Shown piece after piece: positions 6,651 to 13,633 of a DNA stretch of 13,698 nucleotides. The notes under the pieces are model-generated. The model searched no databases, was not told the origin of the DNA, and saw only the letters and a list, made by a program, of their open reading frames with translations. Position 1 is the stretch's first letter. Each line of letters opens with the position of its first letter. The position numbers and the translations under genes were made by a program. This DNA comes from SIG710 sp045595425 (GTDB taxonomy: Bacteria; Bacillota; Clostridia; Oscillospirales; CAG-272). The stretch covers positions 1 to 13,698 of the forward strand of contig JAZOAL010000056.1 in NCBI GenBank assembly GCA_045595425.1. Direction: 5' to 3'.

Positions 6651-7649
6651 ATGCGAGGACAAAATGACGGTAGAATTATAATGAAACAAAGCGAAATCAA
6701 TCCATTTCCTTATTCGGATTCGAATAAGAGATATTACACCTATGATTATTACATGAAAAAGAAATACGGCGGCAAATGCGCCAAGATCCCCCTTGACGCA
6801 GGCTTCAGTTGCCCTAATATCGATGGAAAATGCGGCTACGGCGGCTGTATCTACTGCTCGGGCAGAGGAAGCGGCGACTTTGCCGAATCCCCTTCACTCT
6901 CTGTAAGGGAACAGTATAACAGAACGCGCAAAAAGCTCTCCTCAAAATGGAGCACCGAGCGCTGCATCGCCTATTTTCAAGCTCATACAAACACATATGC
7001 CCCTCTGTCGGTTCTAAAAGAAAAATTTGAGGAAGCCGCCTCTCTTCCCGGTGTTGTCGGCATCAGCATTGCAACCAGAGCAGACTGTCTGCCCGATGAT
7101 GTTATAGCTTATCTTGATGAGCTTTCAAGCAAAATCGATGTAACAGTAGAGCTGGGGCTTCAGACCGTACATGATCAAACAGCGGAATTTATCAACCGAG
7201 GACATTCGTTCTCGGATTTTGAGGATGGATATTACCGTCTGCGTAAAGGAGCCCCTAAGGTTGAGACCTGTATTCATCTGATCTTCGGGCTTCCGGGAGA
7301 AAGCAAAGAAATGATGCTTGAAAGTATAAGAAAAACCGCAGAACTGCATCCGAATCAAGTAAAGCTTCACCTGCTCCACATTATCGAAGGGACAAAACTT
7401 GCGGAAATCTATAAAAACAGTCTGTACACACCAATGGAGAGACAGGACTATATCAACACCGTATGCGAGGCACTGACACTTCTGCCGAAAGACACAGTTA
7501 TCGGCAGGCTGACAGGCGACGGCATGGGCTCTTCCCTGCTCGCCCCCGATTGGAGCCGTAAAAAAGTGACCGTTCTCAATGATATAGACCGAAAAATGTT
7601 CGAGAACGATCTCTTTCAAGGAAAAATGTTGCAAAAATCTATCAAATAG
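6651..7649 (+). CDS. TIGR01212-family radical SAM protein (YtqA/MnmL-YhcC group)
   Basis: 332 residues, close to the family length. The N-terminal block RYYTYDYYMKKKYG is followed by the family-specific iron-sulfur signature with C54, C66 and C69 (GFSCPNIDG ... GGCIYC); C61 is an extra cysteine between them. The radical SAM core includes VELGLQT and LIFGLPGE, and the C-terminal block is IGRLTGDG ... APDWSRKK. The YtqA subgroup, named MnmL, takes part in making mnm5s2U at the tRNA wobble base in Bacillus and Streptococcus, together with the methylase MnmM (YtqB). No MnmM gene lies in this window. E. coli YhcC is in the same wider family, so the exact role is uncertain. The start at 6651 has GAGG 6 nt upstream; ATG 6681 is an alternative with a poorer site. 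Confidence 0.88.
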   Translation: MRGQNDGRIIMKQSEINPFPYSDSNKRYYTYDYYMKKKYGGKCAKIPLDAGFSCPNIDGKCGYGGCIYCSGRGSGDFAESPSLSVREQYNRTRKKLSSKWSTERCIAYFQAHTNTYAPLSVLKEKFEEAASLPGVVGISIATRADCLPDDVIAYLDELSSKIDVTVELGLQTVHDQTAEFINRGHSFSDFEDGYYRLRKGAPKVETCIHLIFGLPGESKEMMLESIRKTAELHPNQVKLHLLHIIEGTKLAEIYKNSLYTPMERQDYINTVCEALTLLPKDTVIGRLTGDGMGSSLLAPDWSRKKVTVLNDIDRKMFENDLFQGKMLQKSIK

Positions 7650-7660
7650 CTTTAAATTCC

Positions 7661-7689
7661 TTGACAGGCGGGGATTTATCCATTATAAT
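7661..7689 (+). promoter_or_regulatory. Perfect consensus sigma-A promoter
   Basis: TTGACA (7661-7666), a 17-nt spacer and TATAAT (7684-7689): both hexamers match consensus exactly. It lies 12 bases after the radical SAM stop codon and drives the gene at 7725, with a predicted leader of about 28 nt that carries CGGAGG. Confidence 0.88.
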
Positions 7690-7724
7690 TAAGATATACA
7701 ACCCCAGAAACGGAGGATTTTCAA

Positions 7725-8594
7725 ATGTCAAAGAAAACAACAGGAACCGATATCGGTTACAGAGCATATTTTGCGGCATTTGCCGTGATGATAATCATCG
7801 TTTTAGCGGCGATCTGTATACTTTCGGGATGCCTTGACAGCATAATCTTCAGGGCAGAAGCTCCCGCTTGGGACGACACGGACGAAGGCAAAGATACCGA
7901 AAAAGCTAATAAGGATACAGACAAGGCTTTGGATACAGCAGACGCAGAGGATCCGGCGGTAGATATCTCACCGGATACGGACGAAAATACTCCCACACCC
8001 GAAGACAGTGAGAGCGAAAGCGACACAGCGGCTGAATCGGAATCAACATCAGAATCCGAATCAGAATCCGAAAAGGAAACCGAAGATACCGACACATCTT
8101 CCGACACAGAAAAAGAGGATGAAACAACAAAGGAAGATGAAACAACAGCTACGCCTCCAAAGGAAGAAACCACAGCTCCTGATGAAACAGAGGAACCGGA
8201 GATCGATGAATCCGAAATAATCACAGAGCCGGATGATAATATTGGAATTGAATTTTCTAAGAACGATATTATAGTTAAAAGCTATGATGGAAATCCCACA
8301 AAGATCGCGGTTCCGCAAACGATCGATACCGGAGAGGTTACTATCATTGGCAGCAGTGCTTTTGCCGGAATCGACACCCTTGAGGAAGTCAGGATATCCG
8401 CAGGCATAATTAAGATAGAATCCCAGTCAATGGCAAATTGCCCGAATCTTGTATACGTCTATATTCCTTCAACTGTTAAGAGTATAGCTTCGGATGCCTT
8501 TGACGGCTCACCCAATGTTGTTATCCACTGTGCAAAGGGCTCATTTGCCGAAACATTTGCAAATAACAACTCATTTAACTACACAACATATTAA
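7725..8594 (+). CDS. Membrane-anchored acidic protein with LRR_5-like C-terminus
   Basis: 289 residues, function unknown. A short basic N-terminus (K3, K4, R13) precedes a hydrophobic stretch at about 14-34, ending in the lipobox-like LSGC (33-36, C36). It may therefore be a lipoprotein or an N-terminally anchored membrane protein; the long hydrophobic segment keeps both options open. Residues of about 45-175 are low complexity, dominated by Asp, Glu, Ser and Thr with ES repeats and TTxPxEET-like units. They resemble an extended wall-spanning stalk and give a strongly acidic protein. Residues of about 180-289 contain two or three BspA-type leucine-rich repeats (IGSSAFAGIDTLEEV, IPSTVKSIASDAFDG) and an ending of the kind seen in LRR_5 surface proteins. 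GGAGG 8 nt before ATG fixes the start. The gene is monocistronic between a perfect promoter and a strong terminator. Confidence 0.8.
   Translation: MSKKTTGTDIGYRAYFAAFAVMIIIVLAAICILSGCLDSIIFRAEAPAWDDTDEGKDTEKANKDTDKALDTADAEDPAVDISPDTDENTPTPEDSESESDTAAESESTSESESESEKETEDTDTSSDTEKEDETTKEDETTATPPKEETTAPDETEEPEIDESEIITEPDDNIGIEFSKNDIIVKSYDGNPTKIAVPQTIDTGEVTIIGSSAFAGIDTLEEVRISAGIIKIESQSMANCPNLVYVYIPSTVKSIASDAFDGSPNVVIHCAKGSFAETFANNNSFNYTTY
8007..8180 (+). repeat. Low-complexity Ser/Glu/Thr-coding repeats
   Basis: Degenerate short repeats such as GAATCCGAATC (8052-8070 region) and two near-copies of GATGAAACAACA (8118-8150 region). They encode the ES and DETT tracts of the acidic stalk and are likely to vary in length between strains. 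Boundaries are approximate. Confidence 0.55.
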
Positions 8595-8604
8595 ATTCAC
8601 CAAT

Positions 8605-8655
8605 AAACAAATGCCCCCGAATAGTGCTTGAAGCACGATTCGGGGGCATTTGTTT
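8605..8655. terminator. Bidirectional intrinsic terminator between convergent genes
   Basis: A perfect 18-bp stem, AAACAAATGCCCCCGAAT (8605-8622) with its complement at 8638-8655, extended after an A/G mismatch by GTGCT/AGCAC with a TGA loop. A-rich and T-rich arms on both sides give a U-rich tail in either direction. It serves the exported-protein gene (+) and the aminotransferase (-). Confidence 0.9.
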
Positions 8656-8681
8656 AAAATGATACAAATACTCAACCTAAG

Positions 8682-9848
8682 TTAAAAGCTTTTCACGAAT
8701 TCTTCTATTCTGTCCAGTGCTTGATCTATATGCTTGATGGAATAAGCATAGGAAATACGGGCAAAGCCCTCCCCTGTTTCGCCGAAAGCTGTTCCGGGAA
8801 CGATGGCACATTTATATTCATTGAGCAGTCTTTCGCAAAATTCCTCGCTTGAAAGTCCGAACTGACCGATATTCGGGAAGGCATAGAAAGCGCCTTCGGG
8901 TTCGAAGCACTCAATGCCCATCTTTGCAAAACGCCTAAGCAGATATTTGCGGCGGCGGTCATATTCTTCCTTCATCATTTCGATATCGGCATCGCCGTTC
9001 TTCACCGCTTCAAGAGCCGCGAACTGGCTGGTTGTGGGAGCGCACATGATAACATACTGATGAAGCTTCAGCATCTGCTTTGCAAGTATCCTCGGAGCGG
9101 CAATATAGCCCATTCTCCAGCCCGTCATTGCATAGCTCTTCGAAAATCCGCTGGCAACAATCGTTCTTTCGTGCATCCCCTCGATATTCGCAAAGGAAGT
9201 GTGCTTTCTGCCGTATGTAAGCTCCGAATAGATCTCATCCGAGAGCACCACAATATTGGTATCGCGGATAACCTCTGCGATCTCCTCCAGCTCTTCCCTT
9301 GTCATTATCGCACCCGTGGGATTATTGGGGTAGGCAAGAACGAGCATTTTTGTTTTTGGTGTTATCAGAGCTCCAAGCTCCTCGGGATCAACCTTGAAAT
9401 TATTTTTTGCCTTTGTTTCAAGGATCACGGGTGTTCCGCCCGCAAGACGAACACATGGCTCATAGCAAACAAAGCAAGGCGTTGGAATGATGACCTCATC
9501 ACCGGGCTCAACACAGGCTCTGACAGCAAGATCTATCGCCTCCGAGCCGCCTACAGTCACTATCACCTCGCTCGTGCCGTCATATTTCAGCGAAAAACGG
9601 CGTTCGAGATAGTTTGCTATCTCAGCTCTCAGCTCTTCAAGCCCCGCATTTGAAGTATAATAAGTTTTCCCCTCTTTAAGACTGTCGATACCCGCCTCTC
9701 TTATATGCCAAGGGGTGACAAAATCAGGCTGACCTACTGTCAGTCCAACAACATCATCTCTGCCCTGAAGCATGTCAAAGAATTTTCTTATACCGGAGGG
9801 CTTCATCCCCGAAACAGTGCTCGACAGCACTTTGGAATAATCTATCAT
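8682..9848 (-). CDS. Class I PLP-dependent aminotransferase (PatA/AlaT-like)
   Basis: 388-residue fold-type I aminotransferase of the common AAT-I group. Visible sites are the substrate loop GQPDF, the phosphate-contacting GGSEA, N176 in NNPTG, D204 and Y207 in SDEIY, the Schiff-base lysine K237 in SGFSKSYAMTGWRMGY, and R364 in FARISYAYS for the substrate carboxylate. It is encoded directly after an Lrp/AsnC regulator with a TAATG overlap, and GGAG lies 7 nt before its ATG inside the regulator gene. This is the same gene order as Bacillus subtilis alaR (yugG) and alaT (yugH), where the enzyme supports alanine synthesis. Alanine, aspartate or aromatic amino acid specificity cannot be separated by eye. 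It is not closely similar to the other transaminase at 5248. Confidence 0.88.
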   Translation of the reverse strand: MIDYSKVLSSTVSGMKPSGIRKFFDMLQGRDDVVGLTVGQPDFVTPWHIREAGIDSLKEGKTYYTSNAGLEELRAEIANYLERRFSLKYDGTSEVIVTVGGSEAIDLAVRACVEPGDEVIIPTPCFVCYEPCVRLAGGTPVILETKAKNNFKVDPEELGALITPKTKMLVLAYPNNPTGAIMTREELEEIAEVIRDTNIVVLSDEIYSELTYGRKHTSFANIEGMHERTIVASGFSKSYAMTGWRMGYIAAPRILAKQMLKLHQYVIMCAPTTSQFAALEAVKNGDADIEMMKEEYDRRRKYLLRRFAKMGIECFEPEGAFYAFPNIGQFGLSSEEFCERLLNEYKCAIVPGTAFGETGEGFARISYAYSIKHIDQALDRIEEFVKSF

Positions 9849-10321
9849 TACAGTTCTCCTCTGATATCTGCGTCAGGCACTCTGTATTCAACGCCCTTGT
9901 CCTTATATTTGCGAAGAACAAAATGGGTGGAGCAGGACATAACATCCTCAAGAGTTGAGAGCTTGTGGGTAACAAAATATGCAACCTCGCGCAGAGTTTT
10001 GCCCTCGATAAGCACGGCAAGGTCGAAAACGCCGCTCATAAGATACACGCTCTGCACCTCGGGATACTGGCTGATAGTTCTCGCAACCTTGTCATAGCCG
10101 AAATCATGCTTGGGAGTGATCTTTACCTCGATAAAGGCGCTTACATATTCTCGGTCGGTCTTATCCCAATCCACAAGTGCCTGATAACCGAGAATAACTC
10201 CCTCTTTCTCATACTTATCTATCGTGGCTCGCAGCTCTTCCTCGCTGCGGTCACACATGGCGGCAAGCTGCCCCACAGTATATGTTGCGTTTTGTTCAAG
10301 CAAATTCAGAATCTTATCCAT
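9848..10321 (-). CDS. Lrp/AsnC-family transcriptional regulator (AlaR-like)
   Basis: 157-residue feast/famine regulator that binds DNA and senses a small molecule, typically an amino acid. Residues of about 1-50 form the winged helix-turn-helix (ILNLLEQNATYTVGQLAAMC and the following recognition helix). Residues of about 58-135 form the RAM ligand-binding and oligomerisation domain (AFIEVKITP; VQSVYLMSGVFDLAVLIEG). The length is normal. GGAG at 10328-10331 lies 6 nt before ATG. Its stop overlaps the aminotransferase start by one base, so translational coupling is likely and local control of that enzyme is inferred. It follows the MutS-related gene by 34 bases. An imperfect palindrome in that gap could be its own operator. 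Confidence 0.88.
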   Translation of the reverse strand: MDKILNLLEQNATYTVGQLAAMCDRSEEELRATIDKYEKEGVILGYQALVDWDKTDREYVSAFIEVKITPKHDFGYDKVARTISQYPEVQSVYLMSGVFDLAVLIEGKTLREVAYFVTHKLSTLEDVMSCSTHFVLRKYKDKGVEYRVPDADIRGEL

Positions 10322-10335
10322 TTTAATCTCCTATC

Positions 10336-10350
10336 TGCGCATATTACGCA
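10336..10350. promoter_or_regulatory. Candidate operator palindrome upstream of the Lrp/AsnC gene
   Basis: TGCGCATATTACGCA is an imperfect dyad with TGCG/CGCA arms around an AT-rich centre. It lies between the MutS-related stop codon and the regulator's ribosome site. AT-rich centres with short inverted arms are common in Lrp-family sites. Only one site was found, so this is tentative. Confidence 0.3.
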
Positions 10351-10355
10351 AAAAA

Positions 10356-11957
10356 TTATTTGATTCGCTTCACAATATTATCATATGTCAGCCCGTATTT
10401 TTCCGCAATATCGCGGGCATAGCTCTTTCCGTCAGGCTTTGCTCGGACGATCTTGAAGGATCGCCTACCGTCATAAATTCCCGCAACAAGGGTATCTATG
10501 CGTCCGCCTCCATCTTTTTCGCTTCTCTCATTTATCCGCTCGATCTCTGCGGCAAGCTCATGAAGGTGGGTTGAGAAAAGACAACGGCATTTGTATTTTG
10601 CCAGTCCCGAAAGCACCTCAGCGGCAATATATGAGGCCTCATAAGAGCCTGTTGAGGACAGGGATTCATCAAGAAGAACAAGGCTGTTTTTCGTAATCTT
10701 ATCGAAGATCACCATCAGTCTTGCGCATTCCTCTCCAAGCCTGCCCTTATCGATCGTATCCTCAGAGCCTGTGGGGAAATGAGTGAATATTCCGTCAACA
10801 GGGCTGATCGTCGCCTCTGCGGCAGGAACAAACATACCGAGCTGCATCATAGCCTGCGCAAGACCAACGGCGCAGGTGACAACGCTCTTACCGCCTCGGT
10901 TAGGCCCTGTCAGAACAAATATCGAAGCATCATCGTCAAAGGAAATATCATTGGGCACGATCTCATCGTCTATCTTCAGCGCAACGCAGGGGTTATAAAG
11001 ATCCTTCGCTATAAACTTTCCCTCTTCCATTGGAACAATGGTAGGCGTTACCAGCTTACAGCCCCTGTCTTCAAGCTCACGCATCATTCCCGTTGCCTTA
11101 CCGATGAACTCTATCTCGGGCATGAGATTCAGGAGAAAATCGGTATTTTCAAGAACATAGGTCTGAACTATCTTCTTCCAAGAGCGGAGCGAGGATTTAT
11201 AGACATCATTTATTGCGGAATTAAAAGCCAAGGAAAGAGCGGTTTTCTGATTTTCCGACTGTTTCTTTCCAAAGGGCACAAGGCTCGCAATACAGGTATA
11301 TCCGTCATCCTTCTGTCCAATATGAAGGATCTTATCAAGTACATCCCCCGAACGGAATTTTCCCGAATTTATAGAGAGAACTCCCGCCTCGGTTGCTCTG
11401 AGCTGTGCGTCAAGATTAACACCGATAGTGACAGATTTTATTTCTCTGACGCGGCTTGTCAGCTCGTTAAGCTTTAAATTAAGCTCTTTATAATAATCGC
11501 TCTCGGAAAGCTCATATATCCTCTCCGAGAGAGTCTTAAATGCCTCGCTTTTCAGCTTATCACGAAGCGGAAGAAGATATCTTCTCAGCAGATCAACACT
11601 GGAGATATAAAGCTCGATCTCTGTGATGCACATAAGATAATCCTCGGCATTTCCGCTGTCTGCCTCAAGACGGCGAAGCTCGCCTATATCAGAAAGTATT
11701 GGAATGACCGCATTAAGCATTATGCCAAGCTCTTCAAAATCAAGCATATCCCGGAACATCTCGCGGCGATAGTTCATCACAGACGGAGACATGGTAAAAT
11801 ATTCCGAAAGATCCCTGCTCTTAGGATCGAGAAATTCAAGAAGACCAAGCTCGCTGAGCTCCTCCATGCTTATATTTGGAACATCCTTGCCCGAATAGTG
11901 CTCGGCTTCAATCGCAGTGGACGGATAAAGCAGACTGAAATTTTTCAGATCGTTCAT
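10356..11957 (-). CDS. MutS-related ATPase lacking the mismatch-recognition domain
   Basis: 533 residues from the ATG at 11957. The C-terminal third is a MutS-type ABC ATPase: Walker A LTGPNRGGKS (K357), Walker B LVLLDE (D430, E431), the following SSTGSYEA segment, and FSTHLHEL carrying the switch histidine. Residues of about 60-300 are helical and resemble the lever/clamp part of MutS. The N-terminal mismatch-binding and connector domains are absent, and there is no Smr nuclease domain, so canonical mismatch repair is unlikely. The Walker A has Arg where MutS usually has Met (GPNMGGKS). The frame extends to a TTG at 11969, but GGAG at 11964-11967 lies 6 nt before ATG 11957 and overlaps that longer start. 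It is first in a leftward cluster with the regulator and aminotransferase. Its function is unknown. Confidence 0.85.
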   Translation of the reverse strand: MNDLKNFSLLYPSTAIEAEHYSGKDVPNISMEELSELGLLEFLDPKSRDLSEYFTMSPSVMNYRREMFRDMLDFEELGIMLNAVIPILSDIGELRRLEADSGNAEDYLMCITEIELYISSVDLLRRYLLPLRDKLKSEAFKTLSERIYELSESDYYKELNLKLNELTSRVREIKSVTIGVNLDAQLRATEAGVLSINSGKFRSGDVLDKILHIGQKDDGYTCIASLVPFGKKQSENQKTALSLAFNSAINDVYKSSLRSWKKIVQTYVLENTDFLLNLMPEIEFIGKATGMMRELEDRGCKLVTPTIVPMEEGKFIAKDLYNPCVALKIDDEIVPNDISFDDDASIFVLTGPNRGGKSVVTCAVGLAQAMMQLGMFVPAAEATISPVDGIFTHFPTGSEDTIDKGRLGEECARLMVIFDKITKNSLVLLDESLSSTGSYEASYIAAEVLSGLAKYKCRCLFSTHLHELAAEIERINERSEKDGGGRIDTLVAGIYDGRRSFKIVRAKPDGKSYARDIAEKYGLTYDNIVKRIK

Positions 11958-11963
11958 TTTCAT

Positions 11964-11967
11964 CTCC
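11964..11967 (-). promoter_or_regulatory. Ribosome binding site fixing the MutS-related start
   Basis: GGAG on the minus strand, 6 nt before ATG 11957. ATG 11963 directly abuts it and TTG 11969 lies at its upstream edge, so neither can use it. Confidence 0.7.
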
Positions 11968-11986
11968 AAAATAGTTATAATAATAT

Positions 11987-12015
11987 ATTATATATCATTT
12001 CTTTTCTTTTTGCAA
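11987..12015 (-). promoter_or_regulatory. Promoter of the MutS-related/Lrp/aminotransferase cluster
   Basis: Minus strand TTGCAA (12010-12015), a 17-nt spacer and a perfect TATAAT (11987-11992), about 30 bases before the MutS-related ATG. The -35 box is 4/6. The surrounding DNA is very AT-rich, so chance boxes are possible. Confidence 0.6.
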
Positions 12016-12042
12016 TATAATTTTAAAAAAGTATTGTATTTG

Positions 12043-12059
12043 TTCTTAAAATTCTTAAA
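12043..12059. repeat. Tandem TTCTTAAA boxes in the divergent intergenic region
   Basis: TTCTTAAA at 12043-12050 and again at 12052-12059, 9 bases apart, just upstream of the candidate uxaC promoter. They could be an operator half-site pair or simply AT-rich background. No regulator is identified. Confidence 0.3.
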
Positions 12060-12064
12060 GTTAC

Positions 12065-12093
12065 TTGAAAAATACAGATTATTGTGTTAAAGT
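12065..12093 (+). promoter_or_regulatory. Candidate uxaC promoter
   Basis: TTGAAA (12065-12070, 5/6), a 17-nt spacer and TAAAGT (12088-12093, 4/6). The predicted start near 12100 leaves a short leader carrying AGAGGAGA. The -10 is weak, consistent with a regulated sugar-acid gene. Confidence 0.5.
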
Positions 12094-12111
12094 TAAAATG
12101 AAATATTATAC

Positions 12112-12119
12112 AGAGGAGA
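12112..12119 (+). promoter_or_regulatory. Ribosome binding site fixing the uxaC start
   Basis: AGAGGAGA, with GGAG 9 nt before ATG 12128. It rejects the longer frame opening at TTG 12065, whose extra 21 residues are not family-like. Confidence 0.75.
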
Positions 12120-12127
12120 CAGATCCT

Positions 12128-13549
12128 ATGAAAAACTTTATGGACGAAAAATTCCTGCTTTCAAATAAAAGCGCAGAAATTCTCTATGAGAATTATGCTT
12201 CAAAAATGCCGATCATCGACTATCACTGCCATCTGCCCGTTAAGGAGATCGCAGAAAATGTAAGTTATTCCAACATAACAGAGCTTTGGCTTGCAGCCGA
12301 CCACTATAAGTGGAGAGCGATGCGCTCCTGCGGTGTTGCCGAAAAATATATCACAGGTGACGCCTCCGCATATGAAAAATTCCGCGAATACTGCAAGATC
12401 ATGCCCGCACTTATCGGCAATCCCATTTACCACTGGAGCCATCTTGAGCTTCGCCGTTATTTTAACTGCGACCTTATCATAAATGAAAAAAACTGCGACG
12501 ATATATGGAATATAACAGCCGAGAAGCTGAAGGATCCCGACATGAGCGCAAGAAAGCTTATCGAAAAAAGCAACTGCGTTCTTCTCTGCACAACAGACGA
12601 TCCTGTCGATTCTCTCGAATATCACAAGCAGATCTCTGAAGACAAGAGCTTTGGCACCCGGGTTCTTCCCGCTTTCCGTCCCGACACGGGGCTTAATATC
12701 GAGCGTGCAGGCATCACAGCTTATATCGAGCGTCTCGGTAAGGCAAACGGCGTAGAGATCACTGATCTTAAATCCCTTATGGCGGCATTTGAGGCTTCAC
12801 TCAACCGTTTTGAAGCTCTGGGCTGCAAAACTGCCGATCACGGCATGGATGACTATATCGCCTTTGCAAAGCCCGATGAATATCATGCTGATCTTATCTT
12901 CAAAAAGGCACTTGCTTCCGACGGTAAGGATATCACAGAGGATGAGCTTACGCTCTTCAAGAGCGAAATGCTATACTTCTTCGGCAAGCAGTATAAAAAA
13001 CGTGGCTGGGTAATGCAGCTCCACTTCGGTGTAGCACGCAATCCCAACACCAAGATGTTTAGGTCTCTCGGCAGAGACAGCGGCTATGATAATATTCACG
13101 GAAAAAACTGCATACGCGATCTCGGTCATCTGCTTGATTATCTTACACTTAATGACGCTATGCCAAGAACTGTTCTCTATTCTATCGATCCTGCGGACAA
13201 TGAGGCCATCGGTGCTCTTATCGGTTCCTTCCAAGGCTCGGACGGATATGTTCCCACTATCATGCAGGGCAGTGCTTGGTGGTTCAATGATAATATCGAC
13301 GGCATGAGAAATCAGATGAAATCGCTGGCAAATCTCAGCGCATTCGGTCGCTTTCTCGGTATGCTTACCGATTCCAGAAGCTTTACCTCCTACCCCAGAC
13401 ATGAATATTTCCGCCGAATCCTCTGCGATATCGTCGGAACATGGGTCGAGGAAGGACTTTACCCCGCAGATTATGAGGAGCTGGCTCAGCTCATCTGCGA
13501 TATCTGCTATAATAACTCAAAGAATTTCTTTGGATTTAATTTGGCATAA
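12128..13549 (+). CDS. uxaC: Uronate (glucuronate/galacturonate) isomerase
   Basis: Isomerises D-glucuronate to D-fructuronate and D-galacturonate to D-tagaturonate, the first step of hexuronate breakdown in the cytoplasm. The 473 residues match the family (about 470). The amidohydrolase-like metal site is visible as H33 and H35 in IIDYHCHL. Other family blocks are VMQLHFGVARNPNTKMF, then GSAWWFNDNIDGM, and near the C-terminus FLGMLTDSRSF followed by SYPRHEYFRRILCD. No other hexuronate gene (uxuA, uxuB, uxaB, kdgK, kdgA) or transporter lies in the window, and a terminator follows directly, so it is transcribed alone. It is divergent from the MutS-related gene with 170 bases between. Growth on pectin or glucuronide-derived sugars is inferred for the host. 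Confidence 0.96.
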   Translation: MKNFMDEKFLLSNKSAEILYENYASKMPIIDYHCHLPVKEIAENVSYSNITELWLAADHYKWRAMRSCGVAEKYITGDASAYEKFREYCKIMPALIGNPIYHWSHLELRRYFNCDLIINEKNCDDIWNITAEKLKDPDMSARKLIEKSNCVLLCTTDDPVDSLEYHKQISEDKSFGTRVLPAFRPDTGLNIERAGITAYIERLGKANGVEITDLKSLMAAFEASLNRFEALGCKTADHGMDDYIAFAKPDEYHADLIFKKALASDGKDITEDELTLFKSEMLYFFGKQYKKRGWVMQLHFGVARNPNTKMFRSLGRDSGYDNIHGKNCIRDLGHLLDYLTLNDAMPRTVLYSIDPADNEAIGALIGSFQGSDGYVPTIMQGSAWWFNDNIDGMRNQMKSLANLSAFGRFLGMLTDSRSFTSYPRHEYFRRILCDIVGTWVEEGLYPADYEELAQLICDICYNNSKNFFGFNLA

Positions 13550-13556
13550 TTCTTTA

Positions 13557-13582
13557 AAAAGCACCCGCGTGGGTGCTTTTTT
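13557..13582 (+). terminator. Intrinsic terminator of uxaC
   Basis: AAAAGCACCC (13557-13566), a GCGT loop and GGGTGCTTTT (13571-13580): a perfect 10-bp stem running into a T-tract. It begins 7 bases after the uxaC stop codon. Confidence 0.93.
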
Positions 13583-13633
13583 GTTCTCGAAAACCCTATT
13601 GATAACAGCAAAAAATTACAAATCCATTTTGCC

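Noticed and set aside
7757..8224. Serine/valine-rich antisense ORF opposite the acidic stalk
   Set aside because: Composition is a mirror of the repetitive GA-rich coding sequence on the plus strand.
9060..9653. 197-codon plus-strand ORF opposite the aminotransferase
   Set aside because: Shadow of the minus-strand aminotransferase, which has all catalytic residues; no protein family recognised.
10779..11477. 232-codon plus-strand ORF opposite the MutS-related gene
   Set aside because: Shadow of the minus-strand ATPase frame; no domain and no upstream control signals.
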